Assembly: GCA_904063045.1 (NCBI GenBank)
Contig: CAJFCJ010000016.1
Location: 124,001-188,000, forward strand
Origin: Dimorphilus gyrociliatus
Taxonomy: Eukaryota > Annelida > Polychaeta > Dinophilidae
Reading direction: 5' to 3'
DNA: 64,000 nt
The position numbers were made by a program, and so were the translations under genes. The notes beneath the pieces were generated by a model. It had not been told where the DNA came from and did no database searches. It saw only the letters and a program-made list of their open reading frames with translations. Shown piece after piece: positions 47,187 through 58,008 of the stretch (position 1 is its first letter; every line of letters begins with the position of its first letter).

Positions 47187-50100
47187 ATGTCGGAAACAAG
47201 TAAAGTTCCCGAACTTAACAACCAAGCTTCGCAGGATGAAGGACAAAACGTTGTTCTTAAAAAAAGCTTAAGTCTTTTCAATGGAGTTGGTATTATCGTT
47301 GGAATCATGATCGGATCAGGAATCTTTATTTCACCTAAAGGAGTTTTGAGTGAAGTAGATTCAGTAGGAGCATCACTTATTATTTGGGCTCTCTGCGGTG
47401 TTATATCCCTTTTTGGGGCCCTTTGTTATGCTGAACTCGGCACATCAATAATCAGATCTGGCGCCGATTACGCTTACATTTTTGAAGCCTTTGGCCCATT
47501 ACCAGCATTTTTGTTTTTATGGGTCGCTTTGGTCGTTATAATACCTACTGGAAATGCTATAATAGCATTGGTTTTTGCCGATTATGTCCTTCAGCCCTTG
47601 TTTCCAGACTGTGAGTCTCCTGCTATACCAAGAAGATTTCTAGCGGCACTAGCTATATGTAAGTTCAATTTTCATTGTACCTCTAACACACAATCAAATG
47701 TATAAAACATGAAAATCGTTATGTATTGATAAATGTAAAAGTGTCAATTTATATTTTTTCAGTGCTTTTGACCCTTGTTAACTGCTATAGTGTTAAAGCT
47801 GCAACTAAAGTACAAGACATATTTACTGCTGCAAAACTTATAGCCCTTGTTATGATCATTATCATTGGAATTGTAAAAGTTTGTCAAGGTTAATACTATT
47901 TTTTGCTTTAAAAATTATACATGAAAATTGGTCCTATGTCTCCGTTTACTACTTTAAAGTTTAAAGATGTTAATCTATCTTGTTTTATTTTACAGGAAAC
48001 GTTGGAAATTTCCAAAACGCTTTTTCTGATACAACTACAAACCCTGGCTCTTTCGCAGTGGCATTCTACCACGGGCTATTCTCATATGCCGGATGGTGAG
48101 CAAATTTACGTACTTATTGTCTTGGTATGATTGCCCAGATGAAATCCTATATCTGGGATTGTCTCTTTGTATTTTTTTATGGCACATATTGTAAATTAAG
48201 TACACCTTAGAATAGAATCATTTTTACTTATCTATCACATCACTCTCCAACCGTCTAATCTAGTACCACCAACAATTTACAAGACTGCACCTGGTAATAT
48301 GAAAACTGTATTGTTAGATTACGGGTCGATAAGACTTTATTTCACTACTTCTTTCTTCTTTATTATGCGTTCCTTTAGAAAGTTTTATATTCGATTAATA
48401 ACGAATTAGCTGTTACTATTTCTACATTCTCTTTTTCTCTTATTGAAAAACTTCTTGGAGCAATGTCTACTTTAATTTAATAAATAACGAAGTAAATTTA
48501 GTTAAATACGCAGACAAGATCCTGACTAATTGGCCCTATTTATAAAGAGGAAAAGGGCTCTCGACTTTCGTTTGATTTTCAATTGAAATATTCATAAAAA
48601 TGTTTTTATCAAAATGCGATAACATTATTTTTTATGTAATGTGTAAGATTTTATCAAAATAAACTTATTATCTTTTTATATGATTTTCATAATTTGTATG
48701 TTTAAAATGTGAAATACTAAGAAATATAATATTCTTTTCTAGGAATTACCTAAATTTTGTTACTGAAGAACTCCAGAATCCGGCAAAGTAAGCCATACAT
48801 TCTAATTATAAGGTTAATTTGATAAAATTTCTTTCAATTAGAAATCTACCTCGAGCTATATGGATATCTATGCCCTTAGTTACTGGAATCTATGTCTTGG
48901 CTAACATTGCTTATTTCACTGTTCTAACACCCCAAGATTTGATAGAGTCTAATGCAGTTGCAGTGGTAAGCTTAAACCTTATACTTTTTACAATCCATAA
49001 CATAATATGAATACTTTAAATTTTGCATTGAAATTTTTGTTTTCCTTAGACTTTTGCCGATAGAGTCTTAGGATTTATGTCTTGGATTATGCCTTTATTT
49101 GTGGCTGCTTCAACATTTGGTAGTTTGAATGGTTCAATTTTTACCACAGGAAGGTTAGTGATATTTTATATTGGGATTGAGGATTTTATTAAAGAGGTTT
49201 TATTTGAAACAGATTATTTTTCACTGGAGCTCGAAATGGACACCTACCAGATTTTTTGGCTTTGATCAATCCAAAATTTGCCACTCCAATACCAGCTTTA
49301 CTATTTGTTGTAAGTTGACATCTGTCACGAATATGTAATTTCCTTATATAGCTCGAATTTCCATATGAAACGTGGTCAATAGTGTCATTTCCTAAATTTA
49401 TATAAACATGGCTATCTGTCATATGCGTTATACGCCCCTCTTTTATTACAATAATCTATATCTTAGATTTCATAGGATAAAATTTAATTCTCATCTGTTT
49501 CTCTTGTATTTCAGTGCTTTCTCTCATTAATAATGCTTATCAATGAAAATGTTCATTCACTCATCACATATATGAGTTTTATCGAGTCTGGAACAATAGG
49601 AGCCGCAGTTTTAGGATTATTGGTTATGAGGAAGACTAAACCAAACTTAACAAGACCTATTAAAGTAAGTTTTAGTAAAGTGAGAAGGGGTAGATCAAAG
49701 CAAATGTATACACATTTTATAAGAAAAAGGTATCTTAAACCAATATAAGTCAAGATATGAATGGTTATTTTTTCACCTTTTCAATTCATTTCTATAGAAA
49801 AGGAAAAAGATTTATAGACTTGATTTTAATATCGAAAAAAAAACTATATAAAGAAAATATTCCATAACTATTATATATATAATTACTGTGTATTTGCTTA
49901 ATCTCTTTTTTCTATCACTTAACGTTATTAACTCTCCTCATGTGAAGAACATGTCAAAACTACATCGACTATATCATATTTTTTAGGTGCACCTCTTCTT
50001 TCCCGTATTTTTCCTTATTATTGAAGCTTTTCTCGTTATATTCCCATTCGTCAGCAGTCCTTACGAATGTTTGATTGGGATTTTAATTCTTGCAACAGGT

Positions 50101-50539
50101 TCGTATTATTAATATTTGTCCATCCAAAACATCTTGGAATATCTATACCATACTTTTAAATTCTATTGTATAGATATTGTATAGATGGAAAATAAATCAT
50201 GTAATTCATGTGCAAATATTTGAAAAATTCATAGTGTTAACTTATTAATTATTGTTAGTCTGTTTTATATGGGACCCCTATAAAATCCAGTTTTCTAAAC
50301 TCTTTTACAGGAGTTCCTGTATATTGGCTTGGAGTAATTTGGACATCAAAACCTCGTATAGTACAAAAATATCTCCGTAAGAAATTTCATTTTCTAATAA
50401 ATTATAAAATGCTCAAGCAATTCTATAATGTAAAACAGGTTCATTTACAATTTTGACGCAAAAAATCCTTTATGCACTACCGGAAAATATTGTAGAAGAA
50501 GAACAGGAAATGAAATCTCTAAACCAGAAATCTGATTAA
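47187..50539 (+). CDS. SLC7 family amino-acid transporter (LAT light-chain type)
   Basis: Twelve-helix amino-acid exchanger of the APC superfamily; light chains of this type pair with the SLC3A2-type heavy chain at the plasma membrane. The start [12 protein letters not shown] precedes a short polar tail. Exons: 47187-47658, 47763-47888, 47996-48095, 48743-48787, 48842-48965, 49050-49153, 49213-49309, 49515-49664, 49987-50098, 50311-50376, 50439-50539. The first helix holds the family motif [18 protein letters not shown], the substrate-binding GSG loop. Helix 6 region is [20 protein letters not shown], again diagnostic of SLC7, followed by [23 protein letters not shown] marks the later intracellular loop. 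The tail is acidic (EEEQEMKSL) and ends at a TAA. The Cys used for the heavy-chain disulfide in vertebrates lies in the extracellular loop between helices 3 and 4 (here FPDCESP), consistent with the heteromeric subfamily. The subtype (LAT1, LAT2, y+LAT, asc) is not resolved. Confidence 0.92.
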
Positions 50540-51089
50540 CGATATTAGCAAAATATTAATGTTTTTAGAAGTATTTGATATATTTTAGGTCAATTATGGT
50601 TTTATTTTGCGACTTGTTTGTTTTAAAAAAAAAAGTGAAAAAAAAGCCTTTTTTGTATTAAACATCCTACTTTTTGCTGTGCGTTATTACTATTTTAGTT
50701 TAAGTTCACTGTTTTTCCACAAGCATGAATAATTACTTTGTGTTTGTCTTATCATTAAACAATTAGGTTAGTTGGTTACTTTGCTCTATTCACTATTTCT
50801 TTAAAACATTTTTTTGTGTGCCATTATTATCATTTCCCTATATTTTTCTGACAAATACATTTGTTTTTACATAAAACAAACATTTGAAATTACGATTTTC
50901 CCGCCACAGTTAGTGAGAGTCGCCCTCCACTAGCATTTTCGTTTTATATTACCCGTTTATATTTACATTACCAACGTCCTATTTTCTTTAAACAGAAATT
51001 TCGCTTACAGAACTGGAACGTCCCTTAAATTTTTATCTAGCTGACCCGTACTACATTTGCAAAGTGTTTTTATTACAATAGATACAGCG
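50540..51089. other. Intergenic, transporter 3' end
   Basis: AT-rich with a poly-A block (50623-50648). No gene recognised. It should contain the promoter of the membrane protein that follows. Confidence 0.4.
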
Positions 51090-51668
51090 ATGGAGTCAAG
51101 CATAGAAGTGAAATTTTTCGATTTCAAGCTTTTTGGGACACTTCTCTTCTTTCTGGAATTGTATCATTTATTTGGTCACGTATCTGTGCTTTTTCGATTA
51201 AGGTTACTCCCCAGAAAAGACCTTCGGAAAGTACGCTTCTACTTCCTGATTGACCTTTTGACTGTGGCAGCTGTAAACTACCTTTATACACAAAGAAGAA
51301 TGTGGCTAGCTGTCATTCAAAACATTCAACATCTGTTTTTCTTCCTAACCTGGGACAAACACCCTTATTGCAAAAAAGTTATAACATGGAGCTCATTGGA
51401 TTGGCAACGAAGTTTTCATAAGCATAAATGGACACTCGATGTTATATTTGGAACTGGATTCGACGTAGTTGTGCATGGTTCAAACTTATATCTTTTGTCT
51501 TATTACTTAGAGGCAAAAGATATGACGTTAGCTTCACTACTATGCCTAATATCATCGTATTTTGTTCTTGCAAGTTCGAAATTTGCATGGAGCTCTCCCA
51601 CTAGCACTCCCGAATGGGTTGAAAAGAGAATTAAACCAGTAAATGTAGCAGGAACTGATACATTCTAA
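51090..51668 (+). CDS. Multi-pass membrane protein, unrecognised
   Basis: Single-exon frame of 192 residues beginning MESSIEVKFFDFKLFG. Hydrophobic segments at about residues 13-35 (FGTLLFFLELYHLF), 50-65, 75-95 and 140-165 suggest four membrane passes. They are separated by basic loops (RLLPRKDLRKV; a WQRSFHKHKW loop). The tail TPEWVEKRIKPV is polar. His residues fall near membrane edges (YHLFGH, QNIQHLFF, VVHGSN). I do not recognise the family. Codon use and length make it credible as a gene, but no transcript or homologue is known to me. Confidence 0.6.
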   Translation: MESSIEVKFFDFKLFGTLLFFLELYHLFGHVSVLFRLRLLPRKDLRKVRFYFLIDLLTVAAVNYLYTQRRMWLAVIQNIQHLFFFLTWDKHPYCKKVITWSSLDWQRSFHKHKWTLDVIFGTGFDVVVHGSNLYLLSYYLEAKDMTLASLLCLISSYFVLASSKFAWSSPTSTPEWVEKRIKPVNVAGTDTF

Positions 51669-52150
51669 GTTCCTGTTAAATCTTGAGTGCAAATCGAACA
51701 TATAACCACTAGTTTGTGATTTGATCTCTATCTGATTTTATGCAAAGATTGAAATTTAATTTTATTGAAGTTTAATATGTTGACTTTTTTAAAGAAATTA
51801 AAATTAACTTTTTCTTGACTATTGAAAACTCCAATTTCTTATATATCGTTTGCTTAAAATATATAGAATACAAGATATCGTTAAACTACACTCTTCGGTC
51901 TGTTTATCGTTAATATATATGTATACGAATCTTTCTCTTACAATCAAATTCATTATTTCTTACGATATGTTTAGGAGCACAATAATTGATTATTGTCGTC
52001 ATCTGAAAAAACTTTTATTCCCATGTTATTATCTCATTAAAAGCTTAAGATATTATTATAACATTTGTTTTTTGAAAGGAATATTGAAAGCTATTGAAGG
52101 TGCGACTTGAAAAAAAATTCAAACAGATTTCACGAGCTGTAAGTTCAGAT
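51669..52150. other. Intergenic, convergent with NDUFA4
   Basis: AT-rich 3' sequence between the membrane protein (+) and NDUFA4 (-). A frame at 51850-52110 is AT-driven and unsupported. Confidence 0.45.
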
Positions 52151-52753
52151 TTATATTTCTGGGCGATCAGATGGTGGAGCCAATTTGTCGTACTGGATGT
52201 TTGGGCTGTAGAACTTATATTGATCAGTTGGCTTCATCTTTGTCCAGGGTTGCATGTTATTCTTGTGATCCCACGACACATCAGGGTTCTTTAGAGCCAA
52301 TCGAGTCAAATATCCAAAAGCTCCAATGGCACCACCTCCGATAGCAACAAGAAGTGGAATGAGCTGAAAGGACAACATATTTTATTAGGCATTGTTAGTT
52401 GAATAATTTCTAGGAATTGGTTTTTCAGACGTCATCGATACTTTGTAAAAAAAAAGAGGCTTCATAGTTTAGCTATTTTAAGGACTTTTAACACCGGGCT
52501 GTCTGAAATGACCATCTAAAACACACTACAGATCGATTGAACAATTTTGTTCAGCATTCCGAGTTTTGAGGTTGGATTATGAGAGGAAATAGTGAATGAA
52601 TGTCATTAGGTTACTGAACCAAATATCGGATAAACAAGGGATAACCATATAGCGCCCCGATCGTGCACCTTCATTGTAGTAAAAAAAAATTCTTATACTA
52701 ACCGCTGGGTGCTTTTTCAAGCTGTTAGCTGTCAAACCTGGCATAAGACGCAT
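52151..52753 (-). CDS. NDUFA4: NDUFA4, cytochrome c oxidase-associated subunit
   Basis: Small inner-membrane protein first assigned to complex I and later to complex IV. Exons 52753-52703 (17 codons, [17 protein letters not shown]) and 52363-52151 give 87 residues; human has 81. A single transmembrane helix ([19 protein letters not shown]) follows KKHPA, and the family motifs [12 protein letters not shown] and [12 protein letters not shown] are present. The junction is phase 0. The 339-nt intron is long for the window. The gene is head-to-head with the DZANK1-like/annexin gene across 482 bp. Confidence 0.94.
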
Positions 52754-53235
52754 TTTGCCTGCTTATTTATCTATCAAGTATACAACGTAAGATTTTACCA
52801 AGGTCTCTTTACCGGATACAAAGGTTTCTGATCTCATTTTCGTATATTTTTTTGCACTTTTACATTTTTCTAAGATAAAAATTTTCAGTTAGGTTTTAGA
52901 CTTTATATTGTAACATTTCTTTTAATTTTATACGAACAATATTTGACAATCTCTAACAAATAACGATGACTTCCGAACGTAACATACTAATACCCAAACG
53001 CAAAAATGTTTACGAATGTTTCAAAATGGCTGCCTAACAACCAACTAAATTAGGTATATATTTATTATTATATCTTTACTTCAGTTGTTTAAAAGTAAGA
53101 AAAAATAGCAACATTTAGATTAAAGCCATTTTTCTATTGATAGAGAAACTTTGAAGAGATCTTAAGTGCGTAGAAAGACTTTTATTTAAATAATTAAGAG
53201 GAATTGGTAAAAAAGTAACCTTCCAAGATAAAAAT
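52754..53235. promoter_or_regulatory. Shared 5' region of NDUFA4 and annexin fusion gene
   Basis: Divergent start codons bound this interval, so both promoters lie here. AT-rich; I see no clear TATA box, NRF1 or ETS consensus. Confidence 0.35.
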
Positions 53236-56200
53236 ATGCCAAGTGCAGGAGCTCTAATTGCACCGGTAATAACCACAATTAGCAGAGATGGTCGATCTGG
53301 ACAAAAGATTGATACGTCCACATTTGTAATGCTTGATACAGGTACGTGAAATTTAATAAATAATACATAAAAGTTATTTAGGAGCATCTGCACATAGCAA
53401 CCAAGTGTTACCTAGTAAAATAATAAAATTACAACTAGAGTTTTATACATAACTAACTTATAAATCTAATAAATCAGGAATGTTTAAGACAAATAAAATA
53501 ATTCAGAAAATAAACTATTTATATCGTTTCAGATTCACAAAATTGTAAAATGTACTTTACAACCGACGGTACGAAGCCCAATCCTTTCCAATTAAAATTG
53601 GCAGGAAGAGAGGTAACTTTTCGATACAGTGGTCCATTCACCCTTAAACCTGGAAAAAGAACCCTAAAAGCCATAGCCGTTTCTCGAGATGGCCTACAGG
53701 AGAGTAATGTTGTGACCAGGACTTTTAGTGTTGACGATGTTGGTGAACCCACTGAAGCTGATGAAAATTGGTTGGCATCTTTAGATGAAGAAGATTTAAA
53801 AAGGACCAGAAGAAGCTGTCCTACGATTAGTACCGGCGTTCCTAAAATGACTCATTCATCAGTAAGACTTTAGTTTTACATAAAGTTTACAATCCTTACG
53901 CGCATGATTAATTCCTTATCAGAAATCAAAGATAAAAGAAGCATGGGGAAATACGACAGCTTCCTATATAAGTCATTCGGATGGAAAACATGAACGTTAG
54001 TATATTTATATTTACACTAATATTCTTTTTAAGAAAATGTTTACTATGCAGATGTCCCTGGTGTTGATGGGCCAACTGAAAGTCATGTCCAAGTTCCAGA
54101 AAATGGAGGATTTATACCTACTAATTATAGTGGAACTCAATATAATTTTTGGGGAGTGGCTCCAGCAGCATTTCCAGCTCCAGGAAATGGAGTTAGCTAT
54201 CCATATCATTCTCAATTGGGCTCCATGACTCAACAAATGCTAAACAACTTGAACAGAAATTCTCAGCAAATCTCTGTAGAAGATATGAGAAAAATGCTTC
54301 AAGAAGAGGCAAAAAAGGCCTTACCACCTCCGCAACCGGAACCGAAAATTGTAGAAGTTGAACGAGAGCCACCGTTAAAAGATAGGAGTAGCGGATCATG
54401 GAGAGAACAAGTGGATCATTTGTACGCGCATATAATAGACAAATGCCAGAAAAATGCTAATCTAAGAGCTAAATTTGCAAATTCCAAACTAGGACGAGTA
54501 ACTTCTGTTGAATTTGATGGTGAAGAAAGAGGTTTTCTTCTCACTGTTGCTGTCGCAAGAACTGGTAAGAGAATAAAGTGAAAATAAAATAACTATTGGA
54601 AGAATCTAATTGTTAAATAACTATTTTGCTTATTAGATAAACCACCGCCAACAGCCAAACCAGTCAAACCAGTCAAACCTCCATCACCTCCAAAACCAGC
54701 TCCTGCTCCAGCTCCAGTAAAAGCGAAACCTAAACCAACAGTTACAAAAACAAAGAGACCGATTGTGCCTCCAAAGGAAATGAAAAAAGAGGAAAGATTA
54801 AAGAGAGAGGATCCATACTTTGTTCAGGAAGACTATGAAGTAAGTTTAAAGAGAATATTAGCGTTTCCTCTGCGTATTTTTCATCTTTCTTTTCAATATT
54901 AACAATAAGATGTATAGTATATCTAATGATTAAAAAGTCACATACTAAAGTCGATTTTTCATATTTCTCTATATTCTTTATTACAAAATCTAACCAATAA
55001 ATAGCAGGATAGGAGAAAGAAAAAGAAAAAAGTATTAAAAGTACCGAAAAAGTCCTATGTTGATTCTTACTTTCTTATGGAAGACTATGAGGTTGAGACA
55101 CCGCAAAGTTTTATAAGATTGATTTCTATGTGTTGATCCGAAACTTATTGATTTTCAATTGTCTTTTGCTTCATGAATATTCGTAAAAAATTATAACAGT
55201 AAAAATTTAATTAGGCAGTAATTTATTAGCTTCTCTTCAATGTAATTCTATATTTTAATGCTAATTTTTATTATTTAACAGCAAGAGGGAACTTTAAAAC
55301 CTTGGCCGTCGTTTAATGCCGAAAGAGACTGTGAAATACTAAGAAAAGCTATGAAAGGAATAGGAACGGACGAGAAGGCAATTATTAATGTAATGACTTA
55401 CAGATCCAGTGTACAACGTCAGGAAATTTACACGATGTTTAAGACAATGTTCGGAAAGGATCTTAAAAAAGAATTTGATTCCGAGCTTAGCGGAAATTTC
55501 AACCAAATTTGTCAGGCTCTTTGTCTTGGAGCAGCTGAGTATGATGCTAGTGAAATTCATAGGGCAATAGATGGACTGGGAACAGACGAAGATGCCCTTG
55601 TTGAAATACTTTGCACGAGAACCAACCAACAAATAGAGCGTGTAAAACAGCTCTATAAGAAGATGTATAATGTTGAAATGGAGAAGGACGTTATCGATGA
55701 TACTTCTGGTCATTTTAAGAGATTACTTGTGTCACAAATTCAGGCAAATAGAGATGAAAGCACGAAATATGACCAAACGGCTGCCAAAGCCGATGCTAAA
55801 GCGCTGTATGATGCTGGTGAAGGTAAATGGGGAACGGACGAGAGTAAATTTAATGAGATACTCTGTTCAAGAAGTTTTGCTCATTTGAGAGCAACTTTTA
55901 ACGCTTATGCAGAAATTAGCAAGAAAGATATTGAAGATGCTATAAAGAGTGAATTTTCCGGAGATATAATGCAAGGTCTATTAGCGGTAGTCAGATGTAT
56001 TAGAGATAAGCCAGCATACTTTGCAAAACGTCTTCAGAAGGCAATGAAAGGTCTAGGAACAGATGATGACGCCCTCTTACGAGTAGTCATTACAAGATGC
56101 GAGTGCGATATGGTTCAAATAAAAGAGGCTTTTCAAAAGAACTACTCGGGATCTTTGGCTGAATGGATTAAGGATGATACATCTGGAGACTATCTAGAAG

Positions 56201-57322
56201 CTTTATTAGCGTTGATTGGAGAAAGAGCAGCTCCTGTACCATCTGCGGAAGATTTAGCCGAAGCTGAACCTGAACCAGAACTTGAAGAATATGAAGAAGA
56301 GACATTACCAGAAGACCCCACGCTTTTACCAGCCGACCCATTTGACCCTAAGAGAGATTGCGAGATTCTAAGAAAAGCAATGAAAGGCTTTGGTACAGAT
56401 GAAGCTGCAATAATAAGTGTTATGGGGCATAGATCGTTCGAACAAAGAGCAGATATAGTGAAAATGTATAAGACTATGTTCGGAAAAGATTTAGTCAAAG
56501 AGCTAAAGAGTGAAACTTCCGGCAACTTCGCTCAGCTTTTAGAATCCCTTTGCCTTGATGCAATCACTTTTGATGCTAAGGAGTTAAAGAAAGCTATGAA
56601 GGGTATGGGAACTGATGAGAATGCGCTAATCGAAATAATTTGTACCAGGTCGACAGCACAAATGGCTGCAATTGTGGAGAGATATAAGGAATTATATAGT
56701 AAAACTTTAGAAGATGATATTATATCTGATACATCCGGTCATTTTAAGAGACTTTTAGTGGCTCTTGTACAAGCAAACAGACCGGATACGGGTAATACTA
56801 TAGATAGAGCAAAGGCAAGAAAGGATGCAAACGATTTGTTTAAAGCTGGTGAAGAGAAATGGGGAACAGACGAAAGTAGATTTAATGTTATACTCTGTTC
56901 TAGAAGTTTCGGCCAATTAAGGGCAACATTTGAAGAGTACCAGAAACTGAGCAACAAAACTATAGAAAAAAGTATAGAAAGCGAGATGAGTGGAGATCTA
57001 AAGAAAGGAATGCTTACTGTAATTGCTTGTATTAGAAATAAATCAGAGCAATTTGCCAAGATGCTACATAAATCTATGAAAGGGTTAGGAACCGATGACA
57101 ATTCCCTTATACGTATTCTTGTGACAAGATGCGAAGTTGATATGGTTCAAATAAAGGAGAAATTCCAGAGTCTCTATAAACAAACCTTAGCAGAATTCAT
57201 TAAGGTAAAGCATTATTGATTTTTTTTAATAATTGAAACTCTCACTCATTATTCCTCTTTTAATTAAATAGGACGATACATCCGGAGATTATAGGAAGTT
57301 ACTTCTCTCGCTAATTGGTTAA
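53236..57322 (+). CDS. DZANK1-like amino terminus fused to eight annexin repeats
   Basis: Join: 53236-53341, 53533-53861, 53923-53995, 54034-54564, 54637-54839, 55008-55091, 55282-57204, 57272-57322. Phases agree at every junction; total 1100 codons with the stop. Exons 1-2 encode a chitobiase/hexosaminidase carboxy-terminal-like (Fn3-associated) domain (KMYFTTDGTKPNPF), as at the start of DZANK1. Exon 4 has SWREQVDHLYAHIIDKCQKN, matching the DZANK1 segment SGYWRKQLDHISAH. The zinc ribbons and ankyrin repeats of DZANK1 are absent. A Pro/Lys-rich linker and two similar short exons (PYFVQEDYE; SYFLMEDYE) lead to the annexin region. That has eight repeats in two four-repeat halves joined by an acidic linker (GERAAPVPSAEDLAEAEP), as in annexin A6. 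Type II calcium loops KGxGTDE recur (KGIGTDEKA, KGLGTDDDA, KGFGTDEAA, KGMGTDENA). Annexins bind acidic phospholipids with calcium. AATAAA lies at 57753-57758. Confidence 0.82.
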
Positions 57323-58008
57323 AGCTATTTTTCCCTACATTCTACCTTCTCATCTTTCCATCTTTTCTCCAAATTCTGAGACTTACATAAAAACGTTTTC
57401 TTTTTTTTTAACTTTTTTGTTAACTCTTGTGCTTGTAATATTTTAAAGATTTCAATGTTTTAGAAGAAAACCATCTGTATGAGATTCAATAGGCAGACTT
57501 TTTTTTAAAAATAGAATTATATACAATTTTCCGTATATAGTATGTACATTGATATATACCATATAAGTATATTAGTATATTTTCTATTATATAATAATTG
57601 ATTACAGACAGTGGCTATACAACTAAACCTTTCTCTTTCTGCTTTGTTTTCTTAAAGTGATCTGCCTGCAGCTAAAAATATACATACCCTTTATAAGTTT
57701 TGTATTTATTTCATAAGTTATATATCTATTCATTATATACTTCATTTTATTAAATAAATCACCAAACGTTCGTTTGAAAGGACAAATGATAAAAGAGACG
57801 AGACAGTAAGTTCTCTTTAGTCTGGTTTCATGTTCAAATTATTAATAATAGGAATACATTTTTGTCGTGAAAAAAACGGTGAATTAGTTACCTATTCCCA
57901 CTTCTAAATGAATCTTAATTTAAATGGTCTGTTAGAGTTACCAGTCTACAGGTATTGCGATGGTAACAGGACGCTTTACTGGATAATAGTTGTCCTGATG
58001 TAATTTAC
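57323..58008. promoter_or_regulatory. Annexin gene 3' UTR and HEATR4-like upstream region
   Basis: Contains the AATAAA for the annexin gene (57753-57758). ATTGCGATGGTAAC at 57954-57967, 42 nt before the next start codon, resembles an RFX X-box with an intact right half (GGTAAC) and an imperfect left half. Confidence 0.4.
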
